Positions 14,603 through 23,518 of a stretch of 64,000 bases of DNA are shown here, one piece after another (the first letter of the stretch is position 1; every line of letters starts with the position of its first letter). The position numbers and the translations under genes are program-made. The stretch spans positions 1-64,000 of the forward strand of contig JAPLQI010000123.1 of NCBI GenBank assembly GCA_026399755.1, in the 5' to 3' direction. Source of the stretch: Pseudomonadota bacterium. Lineage in GTDB: Bacteria; Pseudomonadota; Gammaproteobacteria; Burkholderiales; Chitinibacteraceae. The notes beneath the pieces are model-generated. The model did not search any database and was not told the DNA's origin. It saw nothing but the letters and a program-made list of their open reading frames with translations.

Positions 14603-15064
14603 GTGTCTGAAGCGATCATTGCAAGTGTTGAAGATGCTGCGTACCACAGTGCCCATGCTTACCCCGGCGGTGTTGAGTCTTTGGCGCCGCGTATGGGGAT
14701 TGGTGCTCAAGTTCTGCGCAACAAATTAAACCCTAATACCAACAGCCATAAGCTAACCCTGGCTGAAGCCGATTTGTTGATCGGGATTACCGGCAATAAG
14801 TCAGTACTGCATGCGTTGGCAATGTCCCATGGCATGGTGTGCATGCCGCTGCTGGCGGAGGGTGAATATGCATGTGATACCACTGTTTTAGAGATGGTCA
14901 CTCGCTTATGGCGGCTTGGTGGGCAAGTGGGGACTGCAGTAGATGAAACGCTGGAAGACCAAAGAGTTGAAGCGTTTGAAGTGCAAAAAGTGCGTGAGAA
15001 AGTTTATTTACATGTGGCGGCGCTGCATGAGTTAGTGGCTCTTCTGGAAGGGATGTCTGAGTAA
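14603..15064 (+). CDS. Phage CII-family regulatory protein (CP76 type)
   Basis: A 153-residue protein of the phage regulatory CII family: DAAYHSAHAYPGGVESLAPRMG, then LRNKLNP with HKLTLAEADLLIGITG at residues 49-64. Such proteins bind DNA and influence the lysis-lysogeny decision. The start is a GTG preceded by AAAGGA. The reading frame extends back to a TTG at 14582 without a ribosome site. Its stop overlaps the next small gene in a TAATG junction. Confidence 0.8.
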   Translation: MSEAIIASVEDAAYHSAHAYPGGVESLAPRMGIGAQVLRNKLNPNTNSHKLTLAEADLLIGITGNKSVLHALAMSHGMVCMPLLAEGEYACDTTVLEMVTRLWRLGGQVGTAVDETLEDQRVEAFEVQKVREKVYLHVAALHELVALLEGMSE

Positions 15065-15225
15065 TGGTCACGCCGCGCCCATTTCAGCAGCAAAAACTTT
15101 TTAGGCTGGCATGGGCAGTGCGTAAAACACCAGCTTGCAAAAAACGTGAGGCCATTCGTGCTTTGCTCTGTGGTTTAAAAAATCTTTTGGAACAGCAATC
15201 AAATGTACAAAGACCCGACGTTTGA
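15064..15225 (+). CDS. Small basic phage protein (53 residues)
   Basis: The ATG overlaps the CII-family stop (TAATG). The frame gives a 53-residue basic protein, MVTPRPFQQQKLFRLAWAVR and onward, with four Lys/Arg clusters. It overlaps the next gene by 23 bases. Double overlap and Lys/Arg richness suggest a real small DNA- or RNA-binding protein. Function unknown. Confidence 0.5.
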   Translation: MVTPRPFQQQKLFRLAWAVRKTPACKKREAIRALLCGLKNLLEQQSNVQRPDV

Positions 15226-15397
15226 TGTGGTGGCTATACGGGAAGCCCGTGAGCAGCGGGCTAATCAGGCTAAAGCAGATTGGTTAGCGCGGAGAATTGC
15301 GCGCAGATCTGACCCGGCGTACCGGGCTATGCGTCGGCAGAGAATCCAAAGGCTGGTGCGTTTAGTTATGTCAGGAAAAATGAAGGATAGGCGATGA
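15203..15397 (+). CDS. Small basic phage protein (64 residues)
   Basis: A 64-residue, strongly basic helical protein (AREQRANQAKADWLARRIARR at its centre). It resembles the short Arg-rich proteins found upstream of primase genes in many siphophages, but I cannot name a family. Overlaps on both sides suggest coupling within the replication transcript. Confidence 0.55.
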   Translation: MYKDPTFDVVAIREAREQRANQAKADWLARRIARRSDPAYRAMRRQRIQRLVRLVMSGKMKDRR

Positions 15398-15579
15398 GTA
15401 TTAAACGAAAGCGTTTTTTGAATGGTGCTCCTGTTTTGATGGTGAAACGTTTTACTGCACCGGTTCAATGCCAGATATGGCTAAAAAGTCGAAGCCATCG
15501 TAAATCAAATACACCATATAAAAAAGGAGGTTGGTATTTGCTTAGTGCTTACCGGCCACCTGTTGATAGCGTTCTTTAA
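15394..15579 (+). CDS. Possible small phage protein (61 residues)
   Basis: An ATGA overlap with the preceding gene opens a 61-residue basic frame (MSIKRKRFLNGAPVLMVKRF). It converges on, and overlaps by 38 bases, the minus-strand gene at 15542. It could be real because of the coupled start. The end KKGGWYLLSAYRPP coincides with an AAAGGAGG stretch, which looks accidental. Confidence 0.35.
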   Translation: MSIKRKRFLNGAPVLMVKRFTAPVQCQIWLKSRSHRKSNTPYKKGGWYLLSAYRPPVDSVL

Positions 15580-15889
15580 GCTCTTGAAGCAGGTTTTCAC
15601 CGAAATGCTGATAACCATTTAAGGTTTGCTGGGAAAGGGTTGATTCCGCAAGCAGCGTTGCCATGACGTCTTCCATTTCTGAGTGAAATGCAGCTGCTAA
15701 CTGTTTGATATCTGCAGTGCAAACGCTGGCCATTATCAGTGTCTGCAGCCCTATGAAATTGCCCAGATGATTGTCTAGCTGTAATTGCTGCGATTGGCAT
15801 TTTTCTGTTTGCTGGGATAGTTTTTTTTCTAGGTGATCATATCGCTGTTGTAGTTCAGAGAATTGTTTACTCAGTTCGTCTAGTGTCAT
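15542..15889 (-). CDS. Coiled-coil phage protein of unknown function
   Basis: A 115-residue protein with a long N-terminal coiled coil (residues 3-42, LSKQFSELQQRYDHLEKKLS and onward) and a helical C-terminal half. A GGAG lies nine bases before the ATG. It is the only minus-strand gene within the rightward replication block, so it may have its own promoter in front of the primase gene and be expressed in the lysogen. Family unknown. Confidence 0.6.
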   Translation of the reverse strand: MTLDELSKQFSELQQRYDHLEKKLSQQTEKCQSQQLQLDNHLGNFIGLQTLIMASVCTADIKQLAAAFHSEMEDVMATLLAESTLSQQTLNGYQHFGENLLQELKERYQQVAGKH

Positions 15890-15941
15890 AGCTGGCTCCG
15901 GTTAGCTCACAGTGTAAATCAAAAAAATAATGAGGTTGAAG

Positions 15942-18521
15942 ATGGGTGCATTGCTGGGCGGGGTATTAGATCAATTTCGCGATAAAGGGATGCCAGATCT
16001 TGGCCCGCAACAATTGCAAGCCGATGATAAGAAGCATGTTTATGGCCCAAAGAAAAAAGCCTGGTACCGCTTAAATGAGTATGTTTCGCCAAAAACGGGC
16101 AAGGTCTGGTTGTCCGGCGTGTTCGGATATAAAGATGAATGGTGGAAAGTTGAGCATGCTGAGCAGGAGCCAATTCCAGCAGAAGAGCGTGAGGCCGCGC
16201 AAAAAGAATGGGCGCGTAAAGAAGCCGAGTACCAAGCTAAGCTAAAAATTGCGGCTGCGAACGCAGCTTCCAGAGCACGGCAGCAGTTGCAGGAGTCAGC
16301 AAGGGCTGGTGAGTCTGCATATTTGATTCGCAAGCAGGTTAAAAAGCCAGAGTCAGTCCGGTTTATGCAGGATGATAAATTAGGCTGGATTATTCTGCCG
16401 CTGATTCGCTACGACCGAGGTGAGCTGGTTGGCTCGCAAAAAATTGCACCGGAAAAGTTTAAGGATGGCAATGATAAGTTTTTTAACGGTGGAATGGAGA
16501 AGAAGGGGGCTGCTTGCAGGCTGGGCGATGAGCCTATTAATGGTGATTTGATTCTGATTGCAGAGGGCTATGCCACTGCTGCTACAGGCAGAGAGGCAAC
16601 GGACTATGCTTTGCCCGTATTTATGGCGCTTGATAGTGGCAATTTGCTGCATGTTGCCCGTATTTTAAGAGCCAAGTACCCGAACAGCCCTTTTTTGTTT
16701 CTGGCCGATGATGATTATCTGCCGACTAAAAAAGGCGATGATAATCATGCTGGTGAGAAAAAGGCATTTGCTGCGTCTCAGGAAGTGGGTAATGCAGTCT
16801 ATGTTCTTCCCATGTTTAGTACGGAGCGTCGTACTGATCCTGATGATGAGCTATTGCCCAAGCTGACAGACTTTAATGATTTGCATATTGCCGAAGGTGT
16901 AGAGGCCGTTGCTCAGCAGTTGCAAAAAGCAATTGAGCGCTTATTAAGCCCACAAGACTATGCTGTGCCTGCCTTCCCCACACCCCTTCCTGATGATATT
17001 GGCACCGCGCCAGCGCAGCAAAATGGGGGGGCGGGGGGTGAGGGTTTCACGCTTGATTTAATGCTGGCGCGTTTTGCGCTGATCATAGGTGAGCGGCGTG
17101 TGTGGGATACGCTTGAGCAAATGGTAATGAAATGGCCGGGCTTCACTGCTCTGGTTGGCAAGCCACAGGCCGCAACATGGGAAGCCAGACCAGATAAGCG
17201 AACGATTCGCCAGACAGACTTGCCAAAAATAAAAAGAGGTAAAGCAGTTGACGATGCGACTTTGGGTGCAAGTGCCATGCTTATGGAGCGTTATACCTTG
17301 CTCTACGGCACCGAAACGGTATGGGATGCCGAGAATCGTATTGTTTTAAGCTTGTCTGCTGTAAGGGCCGCATATGGTGGCGATGCCGTGAAATTTTGGC
17401 AGGAAAACCCATTAAGAAAGATGATTAATGCTGAAAATTTGGTATTTGATCCTACTCAGACAGTTAATCTGGAAACCCATGTTAATTTATTTGCTGGTAT
17501 ATCGTTAAAGCCCGTTTTTGATGAAGATTTGGCAGATCCAATTATTGGTTTAGCAATGCATTTATGTAATCACGATGCAAAAGTTTATCACTGGTTAATG
17601 CAGTGGTTGGCCCTACCATTGCAAAAGCTCGGTAGTAAGATGGATTCATCTGTGCTGATGTTTGGCGAGAAGCAGGGGACAGGTAAAAGTTTGTTTTTCG
17701 AAGGTGTTATTAAGGCAATTTATAGCGAGTACGCAACTACAATTGGTCAGCATCAGCTGGATAGCCAGTTTACGGCCTGGCAGTCCCGGCGCTTATTTGT
17801 TTTGGCTGAGGAGGTTGTTGGCCGTGCTGAAAAATATAGCCACATTGGTACGATTAAGCATCTGGTGACTGGTCGTACCGTGCGAATTAATGAAAAAAAC
17901 ATGCCTGAACGTGAAGAAGCTAATTACTCAAATATTGTGTTTTTAAGTAATGAAGTCCAACCATTACACTTAGAACTTGATGATCGGCGATTTATGGTTA
18001 TTGAGCCTAAAACATTACTAAAAGAAAGTGATCAAATGGAAATGAAGCGGGCGCTAACTAATGGGGCTATTGCTGCATTTTATGGATTCTTAATGAAGTA
18101 TCCAATTGACCGGCTATTTGATGAACGCAGTAAGCCGCCAATGACGGCCGCAAAAGAGCGTTTGATTGAGTTTGGCTTGTCTGGTTGGCAGATATTTTAT
18201 CGCCATTGGGTTGCCGGTGATCTTCCTGTACCGTATTGTTCGTGCCGAACAGAAGATTTATACGCTGCATTTAGAAAATGGCGAGAGACTGAGGGTGGGT
18301 CAGATAAACTAACGCAAACTAAATTTTCCAGCTTAATGTCATCTCGCTTAAAAAAATCCAGAGAGCATCTATCATCTGGATATGATCGTAAGAAGGCGAT
18401 GGTATTTATTATAGGTGAGCCCGCTGATGGTGAAAGCTTAGGTAGTTGGCTGACTATTGAGTGTGCCCGTTTTGCTGAGTGCTTGAAAAATGGGTTTGAT
18501 AAAAATGTATTTGATAAATAG
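15942..18521 (+). CDS. Phage primase-helicase (Toprim and DUF5906-type helicase)
   Basis: An 859-residue replication protein. The N-terminal third contains a Toprim-like region with ILIAEGYATAATGRE (Glu) near residue 205 and FLFLADDDY near 248. The C-terminal half has a superfamily-3-like ATPase of the NrS-1/DUF5906 type: Walker A FGEKQGTGKS near 570, LFVLAEEV near 611 and NIVFLSNEVQPL near 660. It would prime and unwind phage DNA. GAGG six bases before the ATG at 15942 favours that start over the ATG at 15930. A long inverted repeat follows the gene. Confidence 0.88.
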   Translation: MGALLGGVLDQFRDKGMPDLGPQQLQADDKKHVYGPKKKAWYRLNEYVSPKTGKVWLSGVFGYKDEWWKVEHAEQEPIPAEEREAAQKEWARKEAEYQAKLKIAAANAASRARQQLQESARAGESAYLIRKQVKKPESVRFMQDDKLGWIILPLIRYDRGELVGSQKIAPEKFKDGNDKFFNGGMEKKGAACRLGDEPINGDLILIAEGYATAATGREATDYALPVFMALDSGNLLHVARILRAKYPNSPFLFLADDDYLPTKKGDDNHAGEKKAFAASQEVGNAVYVLPMFSTERRTDPDDELLPKLTDFNDLHIAEGVEAVAQQLQKAIERLLSPQDYAVPAFPTPLPDDIGTAPAQQNGGAGGEGFTLDLMLARFALIIGERRVWDTLEQMVMKWPGFTALVGKPQAATWEARPDKRTIRQTDLPKIKRGKAVDDATLGASAMLMERYTLLYGTETVWDAENRIVLSLSAVRAAYGGDAVKFWQENPLRKMINAENLVFDPTQTVNLETHVNLFAGISLKPVFDEDLADPIIGLAMHLCNHDAKVYHWLMQWLALPLQKLGSKMDSSVLMFGEKQGTGKSLFFEGVIKAIYSEYATTIGQHQLDSQFTAWQSRRLFVLAEEVVGRAEKYSHIGTIKHLVTGRTVRINEKNMPEREEANYSNIVFLSNEVQPLHLELDDRRFMVIEPKTLLKESDQMEMKRALTNGAIAAFYGFLMKYPIDRLFDERSKPPMTAAKERLIEFGLSGWQIFYRHWVAGDLPVPYCSCRTEDLYAAFRKWRETEGGSDKLTQTKFSSLMSSRLKKSREHLSSGYDRKKAMVFIIGEPADGESLGSWLTIECARFAECLKNGFDKNVFDK

Positions 18522-18530
18522 TGGGTCATA

Positions 18531-18829
18531 GTGGGCAGGGTTTGGGTCATAGTTTTAAGCTAACCCTGACCCACTCCAAAACAAGTAACGGCGCGGCTTC
18601 GCGCCGTTTTTGCGTTTTTGGCAGGGTTATTTCTGTCGTTCCCGCGTGTAGATATATCTGTTATTTATCTCCTCTACCTCTTATTAGTTCTATGGGCGGT
18701 AAAAAATATATACACGGGAATCTATCTATAAACCCTGTCCACTATTAATTAATAGTCTCTAAGCCATTATTTATAAGGGTTTGATGTGGGTCAGGGTTGG
18801 CTTAAAACTATGACCCAAACTATGCCCAC
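18531..18829. repeat. Long inverted repeat after the primase-helicase gene (candidate origin)
   Basis: Arms at 18531-18574 and 18786-18829 are 44 bases long and complementary at 41 positions. Both contain GGGTCATAGTTTTAAGC or its complement. The roughly 210 bases between them hold shorter inverted pairs (CAGGGTTAT with ATAAACCCTG; TTCCCGCGTGTAGATATA with TATATACACGGGAA), an AT-rich stretch and a terminator. No convincing gene lies in 18522-18939. Position after the replicase suggests an origin or a structured regulatory RNA. Confidence 0.7.
18588..18611 (+). terminator. Intrinsic terminator after the primase-helicase gene
   Basis: ACGGCGCG-GCTT-CGCGCCGT stem followed by TTTT. It lies inside the region bounded by the long inverted repeat and would end the replication transcript. 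Confidence 0.75.
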
Positions 18830-18939
18830 CCTGTCCAAAATCTCAAACACGTATTTTTTTAGTTTAAAATCATGGCTTAAATAAAGCTGGGCAATGATCT
18901 GGCTAAGGAGTCCTCCATGCGGGTATATCGGAGGCGAAC

Positions 18940-19425
18940 GTGGTTGAAATTAATCTGGTTAAAATTTATGAAGGTAAGACTGCCATAGAGCTACTGGAAA
19001 ATTGGAGTGGCTGGCTTCGTGGTAGTGTGAGCAAAAGCAGCACGTACTGCAGCTCAATGTATATGTCCCCAGAGGAAAAGATTTTAGCGGGCGCTTCATG
19101 TAAAGCTGCAAAATGGAATGAACAACAGGGCGCGCGGGTAGAGGCAATACTTGCAGTAATGATGCAAAATCCAACACAACAGATTTTTGTACGGTTATTG
19201 CAAAAACACTTTTATTATCGAGCCAATCCGATGGCGGTTTGCCGTAAAGAAAGGCTGTCTTTACATGATTATGACTGGCATATTGCAAGGGCCATTCATG
19301 CGCTTGAAAAAGTTTTTCAGGAAAATAGCTTGACTCCAACAAAAATGCTGCGCTACAGTGTAATCAACAATCCGATACCGCTACGGCGTGAGCAGAACCC
19401 TTCGAGGGTGCTTCTCTGCGCCTAG
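18940..19425 (+). CDS. Putative late-gene regulator, Q-antiterminator-like
   Basis: A 161-residue basic protein. A helix-turn-helix-like or sigma-region-4-like segment is seen at CRKERLSLHDYDWHIARAIHALEKVF (residues 102-126). Size, a single DNA-binding module and location between replication and terminase genes match antitermination Q or similar late activators. The late operon downstream contains many intrinsic terminators, which fits antitermination. The GTG start follows a GGAGG stretch at 18930-18934. The family cannot be fixed by eye. Confidence 0.6.
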   Translation: MVEINLVKIYEGKTAIELLENWSGWLRGSVSKSSTYCSSMYMSPEEKILAGASCKAAKWNEQQGARVEAILAVMMQNPTQQIFVRLLQKHFYYRANPMAVCRKERLSLHDYDWHIARAIHALEKVFQENSLTPTKMLRYSVINNPIPLRREQNPSRVLLCA

Positions 19426-19434
19426 TGAAAAGCC

Positions 19435-19458
19435 AACCCCGCAAATGCGGGGTTTTTT
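19435..19458 (+). terminator. Intrinsic terminator before the packaging genes
   Basis: AACCCCGC-AAAT-GCGGGGTT stem followed by T6. It lies between the late-regulator gene and the HNH gene, the classic place for a tR'-like terminator that a late antiterminator would overcome. Confidence 0.85.
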
Positions 19459-19485
19459 ATTGCCTGTTATTTATGGAAGTGAGCT

Positions 19486-19908
19486 ATGCCATTTGCAGCA
19501 AAGCGTCCTTGTGCGCACGCTGGGTGCAGCTCGCTGGTAAGTGGTGGGCAGCGTAAGTGTGATGTACATCGTAAGCAGTTACAGCGTGAGCATGATGCCC
19601 GGCGTGGCTCGGCAAGTGAACGGGGTTATACATCGCGCTGGACAAAAGCGCGGGCAACATATCTACGCTCAAGGCCATTGTGTTTGATCTGCAAAACAGC
19701 AGGGCGATTAGTTCCGGCAACAGTAGTTGATCACATTGTCCCGCATAGGGGCGATCAAACTTTGTTTTGGGATTCGGAAAACAACTGGCAACCACTCTGT
19801 AAGTCGTGCCACGACAGGAAGACAGCAACAGAGGACGGCGGGTTTGGTAATCCGGGCACAAGTGCTGCGGTGCAAAAATCAGATTCTGGTAGTGGGAGGG
19901 GGTGGTAA
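19486..19908 (+). CDS. HNH endonuclease
   Basis: A 140-residue HNH nuclease. Zinc-binding CxxC pairs (CLIC, CKSC) frame the catalytic VDHIVPHRGD, followed by NNWQPLCKSCHDRK. In HK97-type phages an HNH protein beside the terminase nicks cos DNA together with TerL. The gene order HNH-terS-terL therefore points to cohesive-end packaging. The N-terminal PCAHAGCSSLVSGGQRKC is another Cys cluster usual for this group. Confidence 0.9.
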   Translation: MPFAAKRPCAHAGCSSLVSGGQRKCDVHRKQLQREHDARRGSASERGYTSRWTKARATYLRSRPLCLICKTAGRLVPATVVDHIVPHRGDQTLFWDSENNWQPLCKSCHDRKTATEDGGFGNPGTSAAVQKSDSGSGRGW

Positions 19909-20061
19909 AAGTCTGGGGCATCTACGTCCAAGACCGTACGCTTAACTGCACTTTTTCGCGGAACGTTTTTAAAGGGAGGGGGGGTCAAACAATTGGCCAC
20001 TTCTCAGCGTTTTATTTGTTAATTCTGGCGTTTTTAATGCCGGATGCCCTGAGAGGCTTCT

Positions 20062-20559
20062 ATGAGTGCTGAAAAGCCGCCCTTTACAGTAATTCAAGGT
20101 GGGTTTGGTAAATCCTCTTTGGGGAAGGTTGGAGAGGTTCAATCACCTAATAAACCGCCGGGTGATCTGAGTACCCAAGAGCGTCGGGTCTGGGATTATA
20201 TATGTGGCCAGTTAAGAAATGCCGGCATCGATCACACAACCTTTGGTCTTGCAGCAATGGTTGTGTCTAAGACCTACATCCGCTGGGTGCAGGCTGAGGC
20301 GAAGTTAGAAGAAGTCATGGAGAAAAATGGGGGCAGCTATTTGGTGAAAACTCCGAATGGCTTTGAGCAACCGCATCAGATTTATTACGTGAGCCGTGAC
20401 TTAAAAGCGGACCTTTTAAAATGGCTTCCTGAATGCGCACTGACAATCCCATCGCTAGCAACCATCCGGGCAAAGACGGGGGATCAGTCACAGCAGGACG
20501 ATCTGTTCGCCGACCTCGTCAATCACGCCGTAAGCCGACCAAGCGCATCAGGGCATTAA
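20062..20559 (+). CDS. terS: Terminase small subunit, P27 family
   Basis: A 165-residue small terminase that recognises phage DNA and recruits TerL. Family features are KPPGDLSTQERRVWDYI near residue 31, a helical middle with TFGLAAMVVSKTYIRWVQAE, the NGSYLVKTPNGFEQPHQIYYV-like beta hairpin, and a late helical segment. Its 3' end overlaps the terL frame by 127 bases. About 150 non-coding bases between the HNH gene and this one could hold the cos site. Confidence 0.88.
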   Translation: MSAEKPPFTVIQGGFGKSSLGKVGEVQSPNKPPGDLSTQERRVWDYICGQLRNAGIDHTTFGLAAMVVSKTYIRWVQAEAKLEEVMEKNGGSYLVKTPNGFEQPHQIYYVSRDLKADLLKWLPECALTIPSLATIRAKTGDQSQQDDLFADLVNHAVSRPSASGH

Positions 20560-22250
20560 TCCCGCCTGAAGATCAGTGGCACGAATGGGACCGGCTCTAC
20601 GGTATACCGGTTCTGAATTATGAAATCACTGTCGGTGAGTATGTTTACCTGGCAGTTGAGCGCCATTACAGAGATTTACAACAAGCCCACAAACGTGGGC
20701 TTTTTTTTAGCCCTGAGCATGCTTGGCATGTAATCGAATATATCCAGACTTACTTCGTGCACATCAAAGGGCCGCTCGCAGGTACGCCAATTCTGCTGGA
20801 TCCATGGCAGTTGTTTTGGACCGCATGCAAGTTTGGCTGGCGGAAAGCGGACGGTACTCGACGATTCTGGCTGGCCTATGAAGAAGTCGGCCGAAAAAAC
20901 GGCAAATCAACATGGACCGCACCCCAAGGGGCCTATCTGTTTATGGCCGATGGCGAAGTCGGTGCCGAAGTTTATGCCGTGGCCACAACGCGCGAGCAGG
21001 CCATGACGGTATTTAAACCTGCATTTGATAATTTCAAACGCTGGGCAAGGCGCAGCCCAGGCATTGCACGCAGCTTCAATATTTTTAACGGTATCAATCA
21101 GGAAAAAATCACATGCGACAGCAGTGTATTCAAGCCGCTGCCCGCCAATGCCGACAATCTGGACGGTTTGAACCCCTCGGCGATTTTGTTTGATGAATTG
21201 CACGCGCAAAAAGATCGGGCTGTGTGGGATGTGATGGTCTCCGCGATGGGCGCCCGCTCACAGCCGATGTTAAGCGCGATCACCACGGCAGGTTTTATTC
21301 TTGATGGCATTTGCACAGAGGTGCGCGGCTATCTCATCAGTGTTCTGAAAGGGACGCGGCAGGATGATAGCTTTTTTGGGTACGTCTACACGCTGGATGA
21401 AGGTGATGACCCGCTCGCTGAGAAAAATTGGATTAAAGCGAATCCCGCGCTGGGTATGGGTAAAACCATGGACTACATGCGCACGCAGGCCCGTATGGCA
21501 GCGGCCACGCCTGGCGCGATGGCCAATTTTAAAACCAAGGATTTAAACCTGTGGGTGAATGATGCGGAAGGCTGGTTTGATTTGGATGTATGGGACAAGG
21601 GCAAAAAAACCTTTGATCCGGCATGCCTGCATGGGCGTCGCTGTTTTGGTGGCCTTGATCTGGCCTCCACCCGCGACCTTACCGCATTGGCGCTGGTATT
21701 CCCGCCGGAATATGACGATGAGCCGTGGTATGTGCTGGTCTACATCTGGGTACCAGAGGCGAAAGTCAAAGCACAAGCGGACGATGCCGCGCCTTACTCT
21801 CGTTGGCGCGATGCCGGCTGGCTGATTGAAACGCCGGGTGATGTTACAGATTACGCCCCTATACGCGAGAAAATCCTTTGGGTAATGCAGACTTTTGATC
21901 TGGTCGAGTTGGGGTATGACCGCTGGAACGCGCTGCAACTGGCGAATGAGCTGATGGAAAAGGATGTGCCGCTGGTAGAAATCCCGCAAAACACCGGTGG
22001 CATGTATCCGGGCTCTAAAAAGCTAGAAGAATTGGTCTACAGCAAGCAACTGGCCCACGGTGGCAACCCAGTCTTGCGCTGGGCCGCTGGCAATGTTGCG
22101 CTGCTGTTTGATACCAACGGCAACTATCGGCCTGATAAGAAAAAATCGAAAGAAAGCGGGCGTATCGACCCGATTGTTGCTGCAGTCATGGCGCTGTCGT
22201 GTGCAGAGCGGCATGAAGAGCCCGCCAAACCAAGGATTACAATTTTATGA
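20433..22250 (+). CDS. terL: Terminase large subunit, HK97 type
   Basis: A 605-residue packaging motor. The ATPase shows a Walker A-like EEVGRKNGKSTW near residue 150 and Walker B AILFDELHA near 249. The nuclease shows GGLDLASTRDLTAL near 410 and a late DPIVAAVMALS. The ATG at 20433 lies 127 bases inside terS and no better start occurs near the terS stop, so the overlap is taken as real. A terminator-like hairpin lies within the gene at 20684-20708. Confidence 0.92.
   Translation: MRTDNPIASNHPGKDGGSVTAGRSVRRPRQSRRKPTKRIRALIPPEDQWHEWDRLYGIPVLNYEITVGEYVYLAVERHYRDLQQAHKRGLFFSPEHAWHVIEYIQTYFVHIKGPLAGTPILLDPWQLFWTACKFGWRKADGTRRFWLAYEEVGRKNGKSTWTAPQGAYLFMADGEVGAEVYAVATTREQAMTVFKPAFDNFKRWARRSPGIARSFNIFNGINQEKITCDSSVFKPLPANADNLDGLNPSAILFDELHAQKDRAVWDVMVSAMGARSQPMLSAITTAGFILDGICTEVRGYLISVLKGTRQDDSFFGYVYTLDEGDDPLAEKNWIKANPALGMGKTMDYMRTQARMAAATPGAMANFKTKDLNLWVNDAEGWFDLDVWDKGKKTFDPACLHGRRCFGGLDLASTRDLTALALVFPPEYDDEPWYVLVYIWVPEAKVKAQADDAAPYSRWRDAGWLIETPGDVTDYAPIREKILWVMQTFDLVELGYDRWNALQLANELMEKDVPLVEIPQNTGGMYPGSKKLEELVYSKQLAHGGNPVLRWAAGNVALLFDTNGNYRPDKKKSKESGRIDPIVAAVMALSCAERHEEPAKPRITIL
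20684..20708 (+). terminator. Terminator-like hairpin inside terL
   Basis: AGCCCAC-AAAC-GTGGGCT followed by T8, in the coding frame around QAHKRGLFF. It has the complete form of an intrinsic terminator and would lower terL expression unless RNA polymerase is antiterminated or ribosomes follow closely. Confidence 0.6.
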
Positions 22251-23518
22251 AAAACTGGTTAAAGCGATGGGTTGGAGTTAAGGAAGAAGTCCGCTCAATT
22301 GAAAATCCTAATACCCCATTGGATGACGCAAATGTGGTTGCATGTTTAGGCGACTCTCTGCCCAGCACAGCAGGGACTCCTGTTTCTGCGCAGTCGGCGA
22401 TGACTTTGTCCTCAGTTTATGCTGCAGTGAGAATCTTGGCGGAGACGGTGGGTAGCTTGCCGCTTCAGGTTTACAAAAGGGCTGAGTCGGGTAAAGAAAA
22501 TGCCAGCAATCACCGGCTTTACCCTATTTTGCATGACACGCCTAATCGACTGATGACCAGCATGGTTTTCCGAGAAGTTGGCATGGCGCATTTAGCGCTT
22601 TGGGGTAATTTCTATGCTGAGCTTGAGCGCGATAAAGCGGGTCGGGTGATTGGGCTTTGGCCGATTCACCCCAGCCGAGTCAGGGTTTTTTTATCCGATA
22701 GCGGGGATAAGCGCTATGTTATTTCTGGCGTCAAAGGGGGGCAAGTTACCCTTCTGGATGACGATGTTTTGCATATTCCAGCACTTGGGTTTGATGGTTT
22801 AGTCGGCCTTTCTCCGCTGCGTCTAATGCGTAATGCAATTGGTCTTGGCTTGGGGGCTGAGCAGTATGGTGCTCAACTTTTTGCAAATGGGGGGCGGCCA
22901 TCGGGCGTCTTAAGTACAGAAGGTAAGCTTACAGATTTACAGGTTGAGCAGTCCCGAGCGCGCTGGAAAAAAGTCTATGGTGGCGCTAGCGATGGAAATC
23001 AAGTTGCTGTTTTGGAGGGGGGGCTGAAATATCAGGCTATCAGTATGCCCCCTGAAGAGGCGCAGTTTTTACAAACGCGGAAATTTCAGATTAGTGAGAT
23101 TGCTCGCATGTTTCGTGTTCCACCGCATATGCTGGCTGATTTGGAGCGATCTACATTCAGTAATATTGAGCATCAGGGGATTGAATTTACAACGCATAGC
23201 ATTCGGCCATGGTTAGTACGCTGGGAGCAAGAGCTCAATAGGAAGCTTTTTGCTGGTACAGATTATTTTTGTGAATTTAGCTTAGATGCGCTTTTGCGGG
23301 GTGATGCTAAGAGCCAGATGGAGGGCTTTGCCATCGCACTGAGAAATGGAATCTATTGCGTGAATGATGTGCTGGATAAGCTAAATATGCCGCGAGTTGA
23401 GGGGGGCGATAAGCGGATGGTTCAGGCCCAAATGATTCCACTCGATAAAATTGGAGAGTTAAATGACAACAGTAGTGGAAGTGATGGAAAGACGGGTTCA
23501 GGAGACGGGCAAGCTTGA
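22247..23518 (+). CDS. HK97-family portal protein
   Basis: A 423-residue portal subunit that forms the dodecameric ring through which DNA enters the head. Diagnostic segments are LSSVYAAVRILAETVGSLPLQVY at the N-terminal core, LWGNFYAEL, GLSPLRLMRNAIGLGL and FRVPPHMLADLERSTFSNIEHQ. The ATG overlaps the terL stop by four bases, and the 3' end overlaps the protease gene by 56 bases. Length and order fit the HK97 head module. Confidence 0.95.
   Translation: MKNWLKRWVGVKEEVRSIENPNTPLDDANVVACLGDSLPSTAGTPVSAQSAMTLSSVYAAVRILAETVGSLPLQVYKRAESGKENASNHRLYPILHDTPNRLMTSMVFREVGMAHLALWGNFYAELERDKAGRVIGLWPIHPSRVRVFLSDSGDKRYVISGVKGGQVTLLDDDVLHIPALGFDGLVGLSPLRLMRNAIGLGLGAEQYGAQLFANGGRPSGVLSTEGKLTDLQVEQSRARWKKVYGGASDGNQVAVLEGGLKYQAISMPPEEAQFLQTRKFQISEIARMFRVPPHMLADLERSTFSNIEHQGIEFTTHSIRPWLVRWEQELNRKLFAGTDYFCEFSLDALLRGDAKSQMEGFAIALRNGIYCVNDVLDKLNMPRVEGGDKRMVQAQMIPLDKIGELNDNSSGSDGKTGSGDGQA

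Noticed and set aside
18521-18748. 75-residue frame after the primase-helicase gene
   Set aside because: It covers the inverted repeat and terminator, has atypical composition and no ribosome site. The region is better explained as a structured non-coding segment.
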